A stretch of DNA of 5,235 nt from Patescibacteria group bacterium (GTDB lineage: Bacteria > Patescibacteriota > Microgenomatia > UBA1406 > GWC2-37-13): assembly GCA_943356515.1 (NCBI GenBank), contig CALRFM010000077.1, positions 1 to 5,235 of the forward strand, written 5' to 3'. A program made the translations under genes and the position numbers. Shown piece after piece: positions 1 to 5,235 of this stretch. A model generated the notes under the pieces. The model was not told the origin of the DNA, ran no database searches, and worked only from the letters and a program-made list of their open reading frames with translations. How positions within the stretch are numbered: the stretch's first letter is position 1; every line of letters begins with the position of its first letter.

Positions 1-269
1 TCGCCACGCTCCCACCGGTGCCATCGGTGCTCACCTTCTTGGTTGAGCAGACGGGGCTCGATGCGCAGGAGGCATATGCAACGTTCAATATGGGTGCAGG
101 TTTTGCGGTATTTGTTCCACAAAAGGATATTAAAAATACCCTGGCAATTGCAAAAGCATATACTATAAAAGCATACGATGTAGGACGGGTAGAGAAGGGG
201 GACAAACAAGTGATTATCGAACCCATCAATGTAACCTACGCAAGTAGTAGTTTACAAGTGCGCGAGTAG
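1..269 (+). CDS. purM: Phosphoribosylformylglycinamidine cyclo-ligase (AIR synthetase), C-terminal fragment
   Basis: PurM closes the imidazole ring of FGAM with ATP to form AIR in the cytoplasm. Only the last 88 or so codons are present; the gene is cut by the left edge of the window and the first full codon begins at base 3. The frame reads through to the edge (ATLPPVPSVLTF), so the GTG at 18 is an internal valine and not a start. Recognition rests on the PurM C-terminal domain pattern: LPPVPSVLTFLVEQTG, then EAYATFNMGAGFAVFV (family form E-M-x-x-T-FNMG-x-G), then a short helix and a closing strand with AYDVGRVEKGDKQVII. The gene ends at a TAG (267-269) that lies inside the 3' end of the oppositely oriented purC, an 18-bp convergent overlap. 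Neighbouring purC, purE, purB and purA support the call. The ATP-binding N-terminal half cannot be assessed. Confidence 0.93.
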   Translation, partial: ATLPPVPSVLTFLVEQTGLDAQEAYATFNMGAGFAVFVPQKDIKNTLAIAKAYTIKAYDVGRVEKGDKQVIIEPINVTYASSSLQVRE

Positions 270-1223
270 ATTCTTCCGAATTCTTTCTTCAATGGGATAT
301 TTAAATGCTTCAAACACTTTTCCTGTTATTTTTTCATACACACTTATGTACCGTTTAGCTAAATCTACAATGAGATCTTGTGGCATCTCTGGAGGTTCTC
401 CGTCGCCGGTATAGTTAAGTTCGTTGACATAGCGAAGTCGCAAGAATTCTTTGTCAAAATTTTCTGGCTCCTCACCATTATTAAATAGTCTTTCGTATGA
501 CTCTGAAATCCAGAACCGTGATGAATCTGGGGTGTGAATCTCATCGATAAGCATAAGCTCGCCGTTATGAGTACCAAATTCATATTTAGTATCAACGAGT
601 ATGAGTCCCTGTTTTTTACACAACTCACTTCCATACGCAAATAATGTAAGTGCAACTTGTTCCATTTGTTCATAGAGCTCTTTCTCAATAATATGTTGAT
701 CGATGATCTCATCTCTGGTAAGTCGCTCATCGTGTAGTCCAACTCCTGCTTCTGGGTGGGTGGTTGGAGTAAGTACTGGTGTGGGGAGTTGCTGATTTTT
801 TTTCAATCCTTCAGGGAAGTCTATACCATACATAGTACGTTCACCCTTTTCGTACGAATACCAAATAGAGGTTTTGGTAACGCCGGTCATGTACCCACGC
901 ACAATCATCTCAACCGATGTGGGTTTACAGTTTTGAGTAACCATCACATTTTGATCGGGAACACTGATCATGTGGTTTTTTACGATATCTTGTGTCTGTT
1001 CAAACCAGAATTTTGAAAGCATATTGAGCACTGCCCCTTTGTAGGGAATGTGTCCTAATATGACATCGAATGCAGATTGGCGGTCAGTGGTTATGAGAAT
1101 GCGCGTATCATCTTTGAAATAGATATCGCGAACTTTTCCTTGTTTCTTATCTCCCAGTTTAGGAATATCTATGCTCTTTAATACGTTTGGAATGGATTGA
1201 ATAATGAGCTCATCTGAAACCAT
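252..1223 (-). CDS. purC: Phosphoribosylaminoimidazole-succinocarboxamide synthase (SAICAR synthetase)
   Basis: PurC joins CAIR and L-aspartate, using ATP, to give SAICAR. The 323-residue product is longer than the E. coli enzyme (237 aa) and nearer in length to the yeast Ade1 type (306 aa). Visible family motifs in order: GKVRDIY (29-35), TTDRQSAFD (45-53, nucleotide-binding region), EMIVRGYMTGV (105-115), LTPTTH and HDE (151-156, 164-166), GLILVDTKYEFG (206-217), and LIDEIHTPDSSRFW (225-238), which carries the conserved DE and substrate-binding SSR. The usual lysine of the PTTK-A-E motif is a histidine here (H156). It is the last gene of the purB-purE-purC run, 21 bp after the purE stop. 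No Shine-Dalgarno sequence precedes the ATG; instead a TATTAT box lies six bases upstream. The TAA stop lies inside the end of purM, giving tail-to-tail overlap. Confidence 0.96.
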   Translation of the reverse strand: MVSDELIIQSIPNVLKSIDIPKLGDKKQGKVRDIYFKDDTRILITTDRQSAFDVILGHIPYKGAVLNMLSKFWFEQTQDIVKNHMISVPDQNVMVTQNCKPTSVEMIVRGYMTGVTKTSIWYSYEKGERTMYGIDFPEGLKKNQQLPTPVLTPTTHPEAGVGLHDERLTRDEIIDQHIIEKELYEQMEQVALTLFAYGSELCKKQGLILVDTKYEFGTHNGELMLIDEIHTPDSSRFWISESYERLFNNGEEPENFDKEFLRLRYVNELNYTGDGEPPEMPQDLIVDLAKRYISVYEKITGKVFEAFKYPIEERIRKNLLAHL

Positions 1224-1229
1224 AAAGTG

Positions 1230-1235
1230 ATAATA
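1230..1235 (-). promoter_or_regulatory. Possible internal -10 box ahead of purC
   Basis: On the minus strand TATTAT (5 of 6 to TATAAT) lies in the purE-purC gap with six bases between it and the purC ATG. A transcript starting seven bases past the box would begin exactly at the A of the ATG. No convincing -35 or TGn extension is seen, so this is weak on its own. It is listed because the same geometry recurs at purB, purA and the antitoxin gene. Confidence 0.3.
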
Positions 1236-1244
1236 ATTTATAGA

Positions 1245-1739
1245 TTAGAACGCATTCTCTACTTTTTCGGCTTTTTGTGCAACTGTTTTTTTGAGATCTT
1301 CTTTGTAATTTTCAAGTTTTTTGACAAGGTTAGCGTCGGCTGTTGCCAGAATCTGTACTGCCAATATCGCGGCGTTTTGAGCACCGTTTATAGCAACGGT
1401 GGCAACGGGAACACCCGGTGGCATCTGCACGGTTGAATAGAGTGAATCCATGCCGCCCAGGGCTTTGGTTTCTATGGGAACACCTATGACGGGAAGTGTA
1501 GTGATGCCTGCAATGACTCCTGCTAGGTGCGCCGCTCCTCCAGCACCGGCAATAATGGCACCATACCCATTGGTGCGGGCTTCTTTTGCAAAAGTAAATG
1601 CCGCCTCTGGTGTGCGATGAGCCGATATTACCGTGATAAGAAAGGGGATGTCAAATGATTGAAGGGTTTCTGCCGCTGCCTTCATGATGGGAAGATCGGA
1701 ATCTGAACCCATAACTATAGCTACTTTGAGTGATGTCAT
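1245..1739 (-). CDS. purE: N5-carboxyaminoimidazole ribonucleotide mutase (class I PurE)
   Basis: PurE moves the carboxylate of N5-CAIR to give CAIR. The 164-residue length is typical of class I PurE (E. coli 169 aa). Motifs in order: VMGSDSD (9-15, phosphate/ribose binding), SAHRTP (39-44) with the catalytic His41, AGAGGAAHLAG (64-74), and QMPPGVPVATVAINGA (105-120), followed by the NAA-x-LA-x-QILA helix. SAHRTP and the MPPGVPV loop favour class I over the CO2-using class II type, which usually reads SAHKT. HLAG replaces the more common HLPG. The C-terminal 25 residues or so are lysine and glutamate rich and probably helical. The ATG overlaps the purB stop as ATGA (1736-1739), and no Shine-Dalgarno sequence is visible, so translation is probably coupled to purB. 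Class I enzymes need PurK to supply N5-CAIR, and purK is not in the window. Confidence 0.97.
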   Translation of the reverse strand: MTSLKVAIVMGSDSDLPIMKAAAETLQSFDIPFLITVISAHRTPEAAFTFAKEARTNGYGAIIAGAGGAAHLAGVIAGITTLPVIGVPIETKALGGMDSLYSTVQMPPGVPVATVAINGAQNAAILAVQILATADANLVKKLENYKEDLKKTVAQKAEKVENAF

Positions 1740-3130
1740 AATGAAATAAATGTATTAATTATATCAACCACATCCATAGCGCGCTTGGGAGCATCGCCAA
1801 TGTGAGTAGATACATCCAGAAGCTGGTCGATGGCATCGATGGTCACATGGTCGGTGATGGCGGTGCTTTTTTTCAGCAAATCTGCCATGGGGTTTTCTTT
1901 ACCCACTTGCACCTGCGCCCATGCTTGCATAGCTATTTCACGCAATGTTTCGTGCATGTCTTGGCGATTTACTCCGCGAGCTACAGCCTCAAGAAGGATG
2001 CTTTCAGATGCGGCAAATGGGGCATATTGATTGAGGTTATATGCGATTCGTTCTTTGTTTATGACGATGTTTTTGAGTATTTTTTCTGCAGTAATAAGCA
2101 CTTCGTCTACTGCCAAAAATCCTTCAGGAAGAATGATGCGACGGTTGGCTGAATCGTCTAAGGTGCGCTCCAAATAGGAATGACTTGCATTTTCAAGTGC
2201 GACTGCCGGAAGGGTACCAATATAGCGAGCCAGCGAACATATCTTTTCTGATGCAATGGGATTTTTCTTAAAGGGCATGGCTGAAGACCCTACTTGTGTT
2301 TTGCCAAACGGTTCAGACCATTCACCTATGGATGGTGATTGGAGGATGCGAAGGTCGGATGCAAATTTAGCTAAAGTGGAGGAAATGCTACTCAGAAGGG
2401 TAAGAATGTAATAATCAATCTTGCGTGGATACACTTGGGTACTAATGGTTGCCGAATGCAATCCTAAACTCTTCATTACTTCTTGTTCCATCTGGCTTGC
2501 TCCTTGCGCTGATTTAGTAAGTGCGGTATAACTAGCCGCTGTTCCTACGGCCCCCTTCATACCTTTTGCCTTCATAGCGCCTCTTACAAATTGTAAGTAG
2601 TCAAAATCCATGAGTAAATCTTGCGCGTAATATGCCATGCGGTAACCTACCGTAGTGGGCTCTGCTGGTTGCAAGTGGGTGTACCCCATGCAGGGTGTGT
2701 TTGCGTATTGTGCGATGAGTGATGAGAATATCGTAAGAAGATTGACTATTTTTTTCTCAATACTGCCCAGTGCCTCGTGATAGCGTATGGTGTCGGCGTT
2801 ATCGTTTATATCCATGCTAGTAGCACCTAAATGGATCTTTCCACCGCCAATCTTTGCTTTTTCTGCAAATTCTTTTATGGCAGCAACTACATCATGTTTG
2901 GTTTCTTTTTCTATTTCAAGAATGCGTGAAATGTCTATTTCGTCTTGGTGTTTTTGCAAATCAGCAAGTTCTTCTGCAGATACTAGACCGGCTGTATGCT
3001 GGGCTTGGGCAAGTGCTACCCACACTCTTCGCCATAATTCAAACTTGTGCTGCTCGCTAAATATCTGTCTCATATGCTCCGATCCGTAACGCCAACTGAA
3101 GGGGGATTGGTAGGTTTGATGCATAATCAT
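1736..3130 (-). CDS. purB: Adenylosuccinate lyase
   Basis: PurB eliminates fumarate twice in purine synthesis: SAICAR to AICAR, and adenylosuccinate to AMP. The 464-residue protein belongs to the fumarase/aspartase superfamily. Motifs, counted from the ATG at 3130: KHDVVA (78-83) with the predicted catalytic His79, IHLGATSMDINDNAD (99-113), GYTHLQPAEPTTVGYR (149-164) with the second catalytic His152, and the flexible signature loop GSSAMPFKKNP (281-291) with the active-site serine. The stretch after it (CSLAR, then ERTLDDSANRR at 321-331) resembles the human ADSL type more than the E. coli type. Two in-frame ATGs lie close together, at 3130 and 3124. The promoter geometry favours 3124, giving a protein starting MHQTYQSPFSWRYG; the difference is two residues. 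It heads the purB-purE-purC run and is divergent from purA. Confidence 0.97.
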   Translation of the reverse strand: MIMHQTYQSPFSWRYGSEHMRQIFSEQHKFELWRRVWVALAQAQHTAGLVSAEELADLQKHQDEIDISRILEIEKETKHDVVAAIKEFAEKAKIGGGKIHLGATSMDINDNADTIRYHEALGSIEKKIVNLLTIFSSLIAQYANTPCMGYTHLQPAEPTTVGYRMAYYAQDLLMDFDYLQFVRGAMKAKGMKGAVGTAASYTALTKSAQGASQMEQEVMKSLGLHSATISTQVYPRKIDYYILTLLSSISSTLAKFASDLRILQSPSIGEWSEPFGKTQVGSSAMPFKKNPIASEKICSLARYIGTLPAVALENASHSYLERTLDDSANRRIILPEGFLAVDEVLITAEKILKNIVINKERIAYNLNQYAPFAASESILLEAVARGVNRQDMHETLREIAMQAWAQVQVGKENPMADLLKKSTAITDHVTIDAIDQLLDVSTHIGDAPKRAMDVVDIINTFISL

Positions 3131-3158
3131 ATCTTACCACACAGGCTCGCCTTGCCAA
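3131..3158 (-). promoter_or_regulatory. Predicted sigma70-type promoter of purB-purE-purC
   Basis: Minus-strand TTGGCA (3158-3153, 5 of 6 to TTGACA), a 16-bp spacer, and TAAGAT (3136-3131, 4 of 6 to TATAAT) preceded by TGG, which fits an extended -10. The expected start, seven bases past the -10, is 3124, the A of the second purB ATG, so the message would be leaderless. The -35 overlaps the -35 of the opposing purA promoter. This is pattern matching by eye with no start mapping. Confidence 0.55.
3143..3152. repeat. Short palindrome between the divergent promoters
   Basis: AGGC and GCCT face each other across a two-base centre within the purB spacer and next to the shared -35 segment. It is placed where a regulator could affect both directions. 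Four-base arms occur easily by chance, so an operator role is only a possibility. Confidence 0.2.
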
Positions 3159-3180
3159 CAAATAGAAAACATGCTATCTT
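3152..3180 (+). promoter_or_regulatory. Predicted sigma70-type promoter of the purA-like gene
   Basis: TTGCCA (3152-3157, 5 of 6 to consensus), a 17-bp spacer, and TATCTT (3175-3180, 4 of 6) preceded by TGC, an extended -10. The expected transcription start is near 3187, two bases before the in-frame ATG at 3189. This argues that the ATG at 3171, which lies just ahead of the -10 box, is not used. Confidence 0.55.
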
Positions 3181-3188
3181 ATGCACAC

Positions 3189-4556
3189 ATGCAAAGCAGT
3201 CGACCAAATTCTATCTCAGTAGAAGACGCATTTTTCGGCGATTCGGGCAAAGGCTCAGTCGTAGTAAAGTGTATTGGCATGTTTAAAAAGGCACAATCAG
3301 CATATTCCCTTCGGTTTAATGGCGGCGCAAATGCCGGACATGAAACTCTCTATAACGGCAAAGTGGTAACCACTCATCAGCTTCCCATTGGTCTTATTTT
3401 TGAAAACACCACGTCATTTATTACGCGGGGCGCTGTTATTCATCCGCAAGATTTGGTTGCAGAAATTGAAAGAACGTCTCACATTCTTGGCGGCATTCCG
3501 GGGAAATTAATTATTGATGAGCGGACTCCATTATGTTTAGATACCCACCGCGCGCGTGAATTGGTTATGAACCGGGTAACCACGGGCGGCCATGGCTCAA
3601 CGGGTCGCGGCATTGCATCTGCCTATGAGAGTGTGTATGGAAGATATGCGGTAACTATGAAAGATCTGATGGCACATAATTGGAAAGATATCTTGGGCTC
3701 TCATTACGATTTATATGCGCAATTTCTGAAAGGCTTTGGAAGTAGTCTTGCTCAAACTCAGGTTAAACCAACGCTTCAAAAAATCACTCAACCAGTTGGA
3801 TCCAAACAGGTATTTCTTAAAAATCTGAGTGCAGCAAGAAATAGTTTAAAACCATACACTGTGCCCCTCTACGACATTCTTTCAAAAGCATGGAATGATG
3901 GCACAAAGCCATTTGTGCTGGAAGGCGCGCAGGGTCCAGGGCTCGATCCGTATCACGGTGTGTACCCAGACATCACGGCGAGTCGACCCATGATAAGAAA
4001 TATAAACGACGCAACATACAATATTATTCTTCCAGAAGATATTCGTATTCGAGCCGCAGTTATGAAGACTACCTACGTTTCAAGTGTAGGAACACGCGTG
4101 CTTCCCGCAACAATAGATAAGAAATTTGAGAAACGCATACAGGAAGACTTTGCTGAAAAAGGGAAAACCACTGGACGACTTCGAGATATTTATTATGTAT
4201 CTATTCCTATGGCTCAATACTTGCAGCGGGCGAGTGGTTATAATTGTTTGGTTGCGTCACACTTGGATGCTTCTCAAATAGGGGAACATATAACTATCAC
4301 CACAAAATATGTTGATAAAAAAACAGGAAAAAAGTCTGCTTACTTTCCTTATCAAGATGCACTCGATAATCTTTCTGCTCAATCAAAACTATTTAAAGGA
4401 TGGGATGGAGAAAAGATAAAAGCTGCCAAATCTTTTAAAGATCTTCCAGTAAATTGCCGAACACTTCTCGATTATTACAGCAAGCATGTAGCGCCTGTTT
4501 GGATGGCTACTCATGGAGCAGATGTAGATGACTATGTTATCTTAAAAAATTCTTGA
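3189..4556 (+). CDS. purA: Divergent adenylosuccinate synthetase (PurA family)
   Basis: PurA family enzymes join IMP and aspartate using GTP, giving adenylosuccinate, the substrate of the neighbouring PurB. Counting from the ATG at 3189 (455 aa; E. coli PurA 432): FFGDSGKGS (15-23) matches WGDEGKGK and keeps the catalytic Asp (D18) and Lys (K21). NGGANAGHE (44-52) keeps the catalytic His (H51). GSTGRGIASAY (136-146) matches GTTGRGIGPAY, and R152 aligns with E. coli Arg143. EGAQGPGLDPYHGVYPDIT (245-263) matches EGAQGTLLDIDHGTYP. TTGRLR (327-332) keeps both arginines of the aspartate loop, and HLD (358-360) matches KLD of the guanine pocket. Changed positions include the Glu of GDEGKG to Ser, Thr after GH to Glu, Lys of KLD to His, and loss of the PFPTE motif. 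An alternative ATG at 3171 would add six residues but lies in the promoter. The last 20 bp overlap the convergent toxin gene. Family membership is firm; the exact substrate is less so. Confidence 0.85.
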   Translation: MQSSRPNSISVEDAFFGDSGKGSVVVKCIGMFKKAQSAYSLRFNGGANAGHETLYNGKVVTTHQLPIGLIFENTTSFITRGAVIHPQDLVAEIERTSHILGGIPGKLIIDERTPLCLDTHRARELVMNRVTTGGHGSTGRGIASAYESVYGRYAVTMKDLMAHNWKDILGSHYDLYAQFLKGFGSSLAQTQVKPTLQKITQPVGSKQVFLKNLSAARNSLKPYTVPLYDILSKAWNDGTKPFVLEGAQGPGLDPYHGVYPDITASRPMIRNINDATYNIILPEDIRIRAAVMKTTYVSSVGTRVLPATIDKKFEKRIQEDFAEKGKTTGRLRDIYYVSIPMAQYLQRASGYNCLVASHLDASQIGEHITITTKYVDKKTGKKSAYFPYQDALDNLSAQSKLFKGWDGEKIKAAKSFKDLPVNCRTLLDYYSKHVAPVWMATHGADVDDYVILKNS

Positions 4557-4920
4557 GTTTTTTATCAAAAGTTGCAAACGATAACATATTGTTGTTTTTC
4601 GCATAAGCAATATTATAGCAGTCTTCAAATTCAAGATTGCTGTTTTGATAGTTACTAAGCGCATCTTGTAATATTTGTCTTTCTTCAACCTCAATAAATG
4701 GTAAAGCAAGAAGGTTATTAAGAATATCTATGATTTCCTTTTTTGATTTTTTGTATGAAGTGGTAAGTACCCAAAATATTTCAAAAAATACTATTGTAGA
4801 GGTAAAAAGTAACACATTCCCCTTGGCTCCTTTCTCAAATAAATTTTTAGCCTCCAAGTGTTGGGGAGATATATCATTGAGAAGATAACGTAAAAAATAA
4901 TTAGTATCCAAAAAAATCAT
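4537..4920 (-). CDS. PIN-domain ribonuclease toxin, VapC-like
   Basis: The 127-residue product has the size and acidic layout of a PIN-domain nuclease, the toxin of VapBC pairs, which cleaves RNA using bound Mg2+ or Mn2+. The expected metal ligands are visible: Asp5 in the opening MIFLDTN, Glu47 in STIVFFEIFW, Asp100 in FEDCYNIAYA (the usual D-x-x-x-A-x-A helix), and Asp119 in FATFDKKL. No key acid is missing, so it looks intact. The start overlaps the antitoxin stop as ATGA (4917-4920), which implies translational coupling and keeps toxin output tied to antitoxin. The TAA stop lies inside the 3' end of the purA-like gene, a 20-bp convergent overlap. The RNA target cannot be read from the sequence. 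A non-toxin PIN protein is possible, but the partner gene makes that unlikely. Confidence 0.87.
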   Translation of the reverse strand: MIFLDTNYFLRYLLNDISPQHLEAKNLFEKGAKGNVLLFTSTIVFFEIFWVLTTSYKKSKKEIIDILNNLLALPFIEVEERQILQDALSNYQNSNLEFEDCYNIAYAKNNNMLSFATFDKKLKNFLR

Positions 4921-5168
4921 TTCTTTGTTTTAAAATAGTTCTTCTTTGCCATGGTTATTGCCTGATCAAGATCATCGGTGCGTAAGTGTTGAGGAATTGA
5001 AACCGAACCAGCCAACTGCTTTACCAGGCCAACTGCAGATCTTATATACAGACCTTCATTTTTTTCCTCAATGGTTACCTTGTCTCCTCGTGCAAAACCA
5101 ACCTTCTTATACAATTCGGAGGGTATGGTAAATTGTCTTTTTGATGTTATGGTAGCTAAATATGTCAT
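4917..5168 (-). CDS. AbrB/MazE-type antitoxin (SpoVT-AbrB domain)
   Basis: This 83-residue protein opens with a swapped-hairpin AbrB DNA-binding domain: MTYLATITSKRQFTIPSEL (1-19), then a short helix, GFARGDKVTIEE (24-35) and a closing strand GLYIRSAV (39-46). The usual glycine of TSKGQ is Arg11. The rest (about 47-83, LVKQLAGSVSIP, then a charged, lysine-rich tail) has the length and place of the antitoxin segment that wraps the toxin. It sits directly upstream of, and overlaps by 4 bp, the PIN toxin gene, as in VapBC operons with AbrB-type antitoxins. The start is well supported because the domain begins at once and a consensus promoter ends five bases upstream. Such antitoxins normally repress their own operon, and repeated half-sites surround the promoter here. 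Confidence 0.88.
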   Translation of the reverse strand: MTYLATITSKRQFTIPSELYKKVGFARGDKVTIEEKNEGLYIRSAVGLVKQLAGSVSIPQHLRTDDLDQAITMAKKNYFKTKK

Positions 5169-5173
5169 GCCCT

Positions 5174-5202
5174 ATTATAAAGATGCAAGGCTTATTTGTC
5201 AA
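5174..5202 (-). promoter_or_regulatory. Perfect-consensus sigma70-type promoter of the toxin-antitoxin operon
   Basis: The minus strand carries TTGACA (5202-5197), exactly 17 bp, then TATAAT (5179-5174): all 12 consensus bases with ideal spacing. Only AGGGC separates the -10 from the antitoxin ATG (5168), so the transcript should start at or within a base or so of the start codon. The GGG lies too close to the ATG for a normal Shine-Dalgarno role and would probably not be in the RNA. Such a strong promoter fits a self-repressed operon. Confidence 0.8.
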
Positions 5203-5230
5203 TGCCTTGTATATTTAATTCTTCCTTGCA
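5184..5230. repeat. Repeated half-sites around the toxin-antitoxin promoter, probable operator
   Basis: Three copies of one element are visible on the plus strand: TGCAAGG (5184-5190), and in the opposite sense CCTTGTA (5205-5211) and CCTTGCA (5224-5230). The first two form an inverted repeat (CAAGGC at 5186-5191 with GCCTTG at 5204-5209) that brackets the -35 box. The second and third are direct repeats starting 19 bases apart, each followed by an A/T run. The layout suits an AbrB-type antitoxin that binds its own promoter; the binding itself is inferred. Confidence 0.5.
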
Positions 5231-5235
5231 AATAA

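Noticed and set aside
18..20. GTG as the start codon of the first gene
   Set aside because: The frame is open to the window edge, and the upstream residues LPP continue the PurM motif, so this is an internal valine.
365..742. Open frame of 125 codons on the minus strand inside purC
   Set aside because: It overlaps the clearly conserved purC frame on the same strand and shows no recognisable domain or start signal.
3171..3188. Upstream ATG extending the purA-like protein by six residues
   Set aside because: The predicted -10 box (3175-3180) lies within these codons, and the extra residues match nothing in PurA, which begins near its first strand.
3047..3286. Open frame of 79 codons on the plus strand spanning the purB/purA gap
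   Set aside because: It overlaps the 5' ends of two conserved genes in other frames and has no recognisable protein features.
3189..4556. Assignment of the purA-like gene to phage PurZ (diaminopurine synthesis)
   Set aside because: The catalytic Asp that PurZ typically lacks is present, and the setting is a full purine operon with no phage genes. The idea is kept only as a comparison for the tree.
1736..4556. Reassigned TGA codon, as in Gracilibacteria/SR1
   Set aside because: purB, the purA-like gene and the antitoxin all end at TGA at the expected family lengths, and none has an internal in-frame TGA.
4542..4564. Hairpin of an A run (4544-4549) and a T run (4558-4563) as a terminator of the purA-like gene
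   Set aside because: The stem is A/T only with no GC core, and the same bases code for the ends of two genes, so it is not a credible intrinsic terminator.

Overview
The window holds a tightly packed block of de novo purine synthesis genes followed by a small toxin-antitoxin pair. The sequence alone does not name the organism. Very short gaps, overlapping gene ends in both convergent and co-directional pairs, weak or absent Shine-Dalgarno sequences, and a divergent PurA would fit a small-genome bacterium such as a member of the Patescibacteria (candidate phyla radiation). That placement is inference. TGA acts as a stop in purB, purA and the antitoxin, so the TGA-to-glycine code of Gracilibacteria/SR1 is not indicated.

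Layout from left to right: the C-terminal end of purM (+, cut by the window edge) runs 18 bp into the 3' end of purC. The minus strand then carries an apparent operon, transcribed purB > purE > purC, with a 4-bp ATGA overlap between purB and purE and a 21-bp gap between purE and purC. Only a few dozen bases separate purB from a divergently transcribed purA-like gene. In that gap two back-to-back sigma70-type promoters appear to share one -35 segment. The purA-like gene overlaps by 20 bp the 3' end of a vapC-like PIN toxin gene on the minus strand. Its AbrB/MazE-type antitoxin gene lies immediately upstream of it (ATGA overlap), behind a perfect-consensus promoter surrounded by repeated half-sites. 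No intergenic stretch exceeds about 70 bases, and no RNA gene, CRISPR array or insertion sequence was seen.

Pathway logic: PurM makes AIR, PurE (class I) interconverts N5-CAIR and CAIR, PurC adds aspartate to give SAICAR, and PurB releases fumarate to give AICAR. PurB also performs the last step of AMP synthesis, directly after the PurA reaction, so the divergent purB/purA arrangement pairs consecutive enzymes. PurK, normally needed with a class I PurE, is not in the window.

The two observations most worth following are (1) start codons placed about where the transcription start should fall downstream of the predicted -10 boxes, suggesting leaderless mRNAs for several genes, and (2) the strongly divergent PurA homologue, which keeps the catalytic Asp and His but has lost several otherwise conserved residues.
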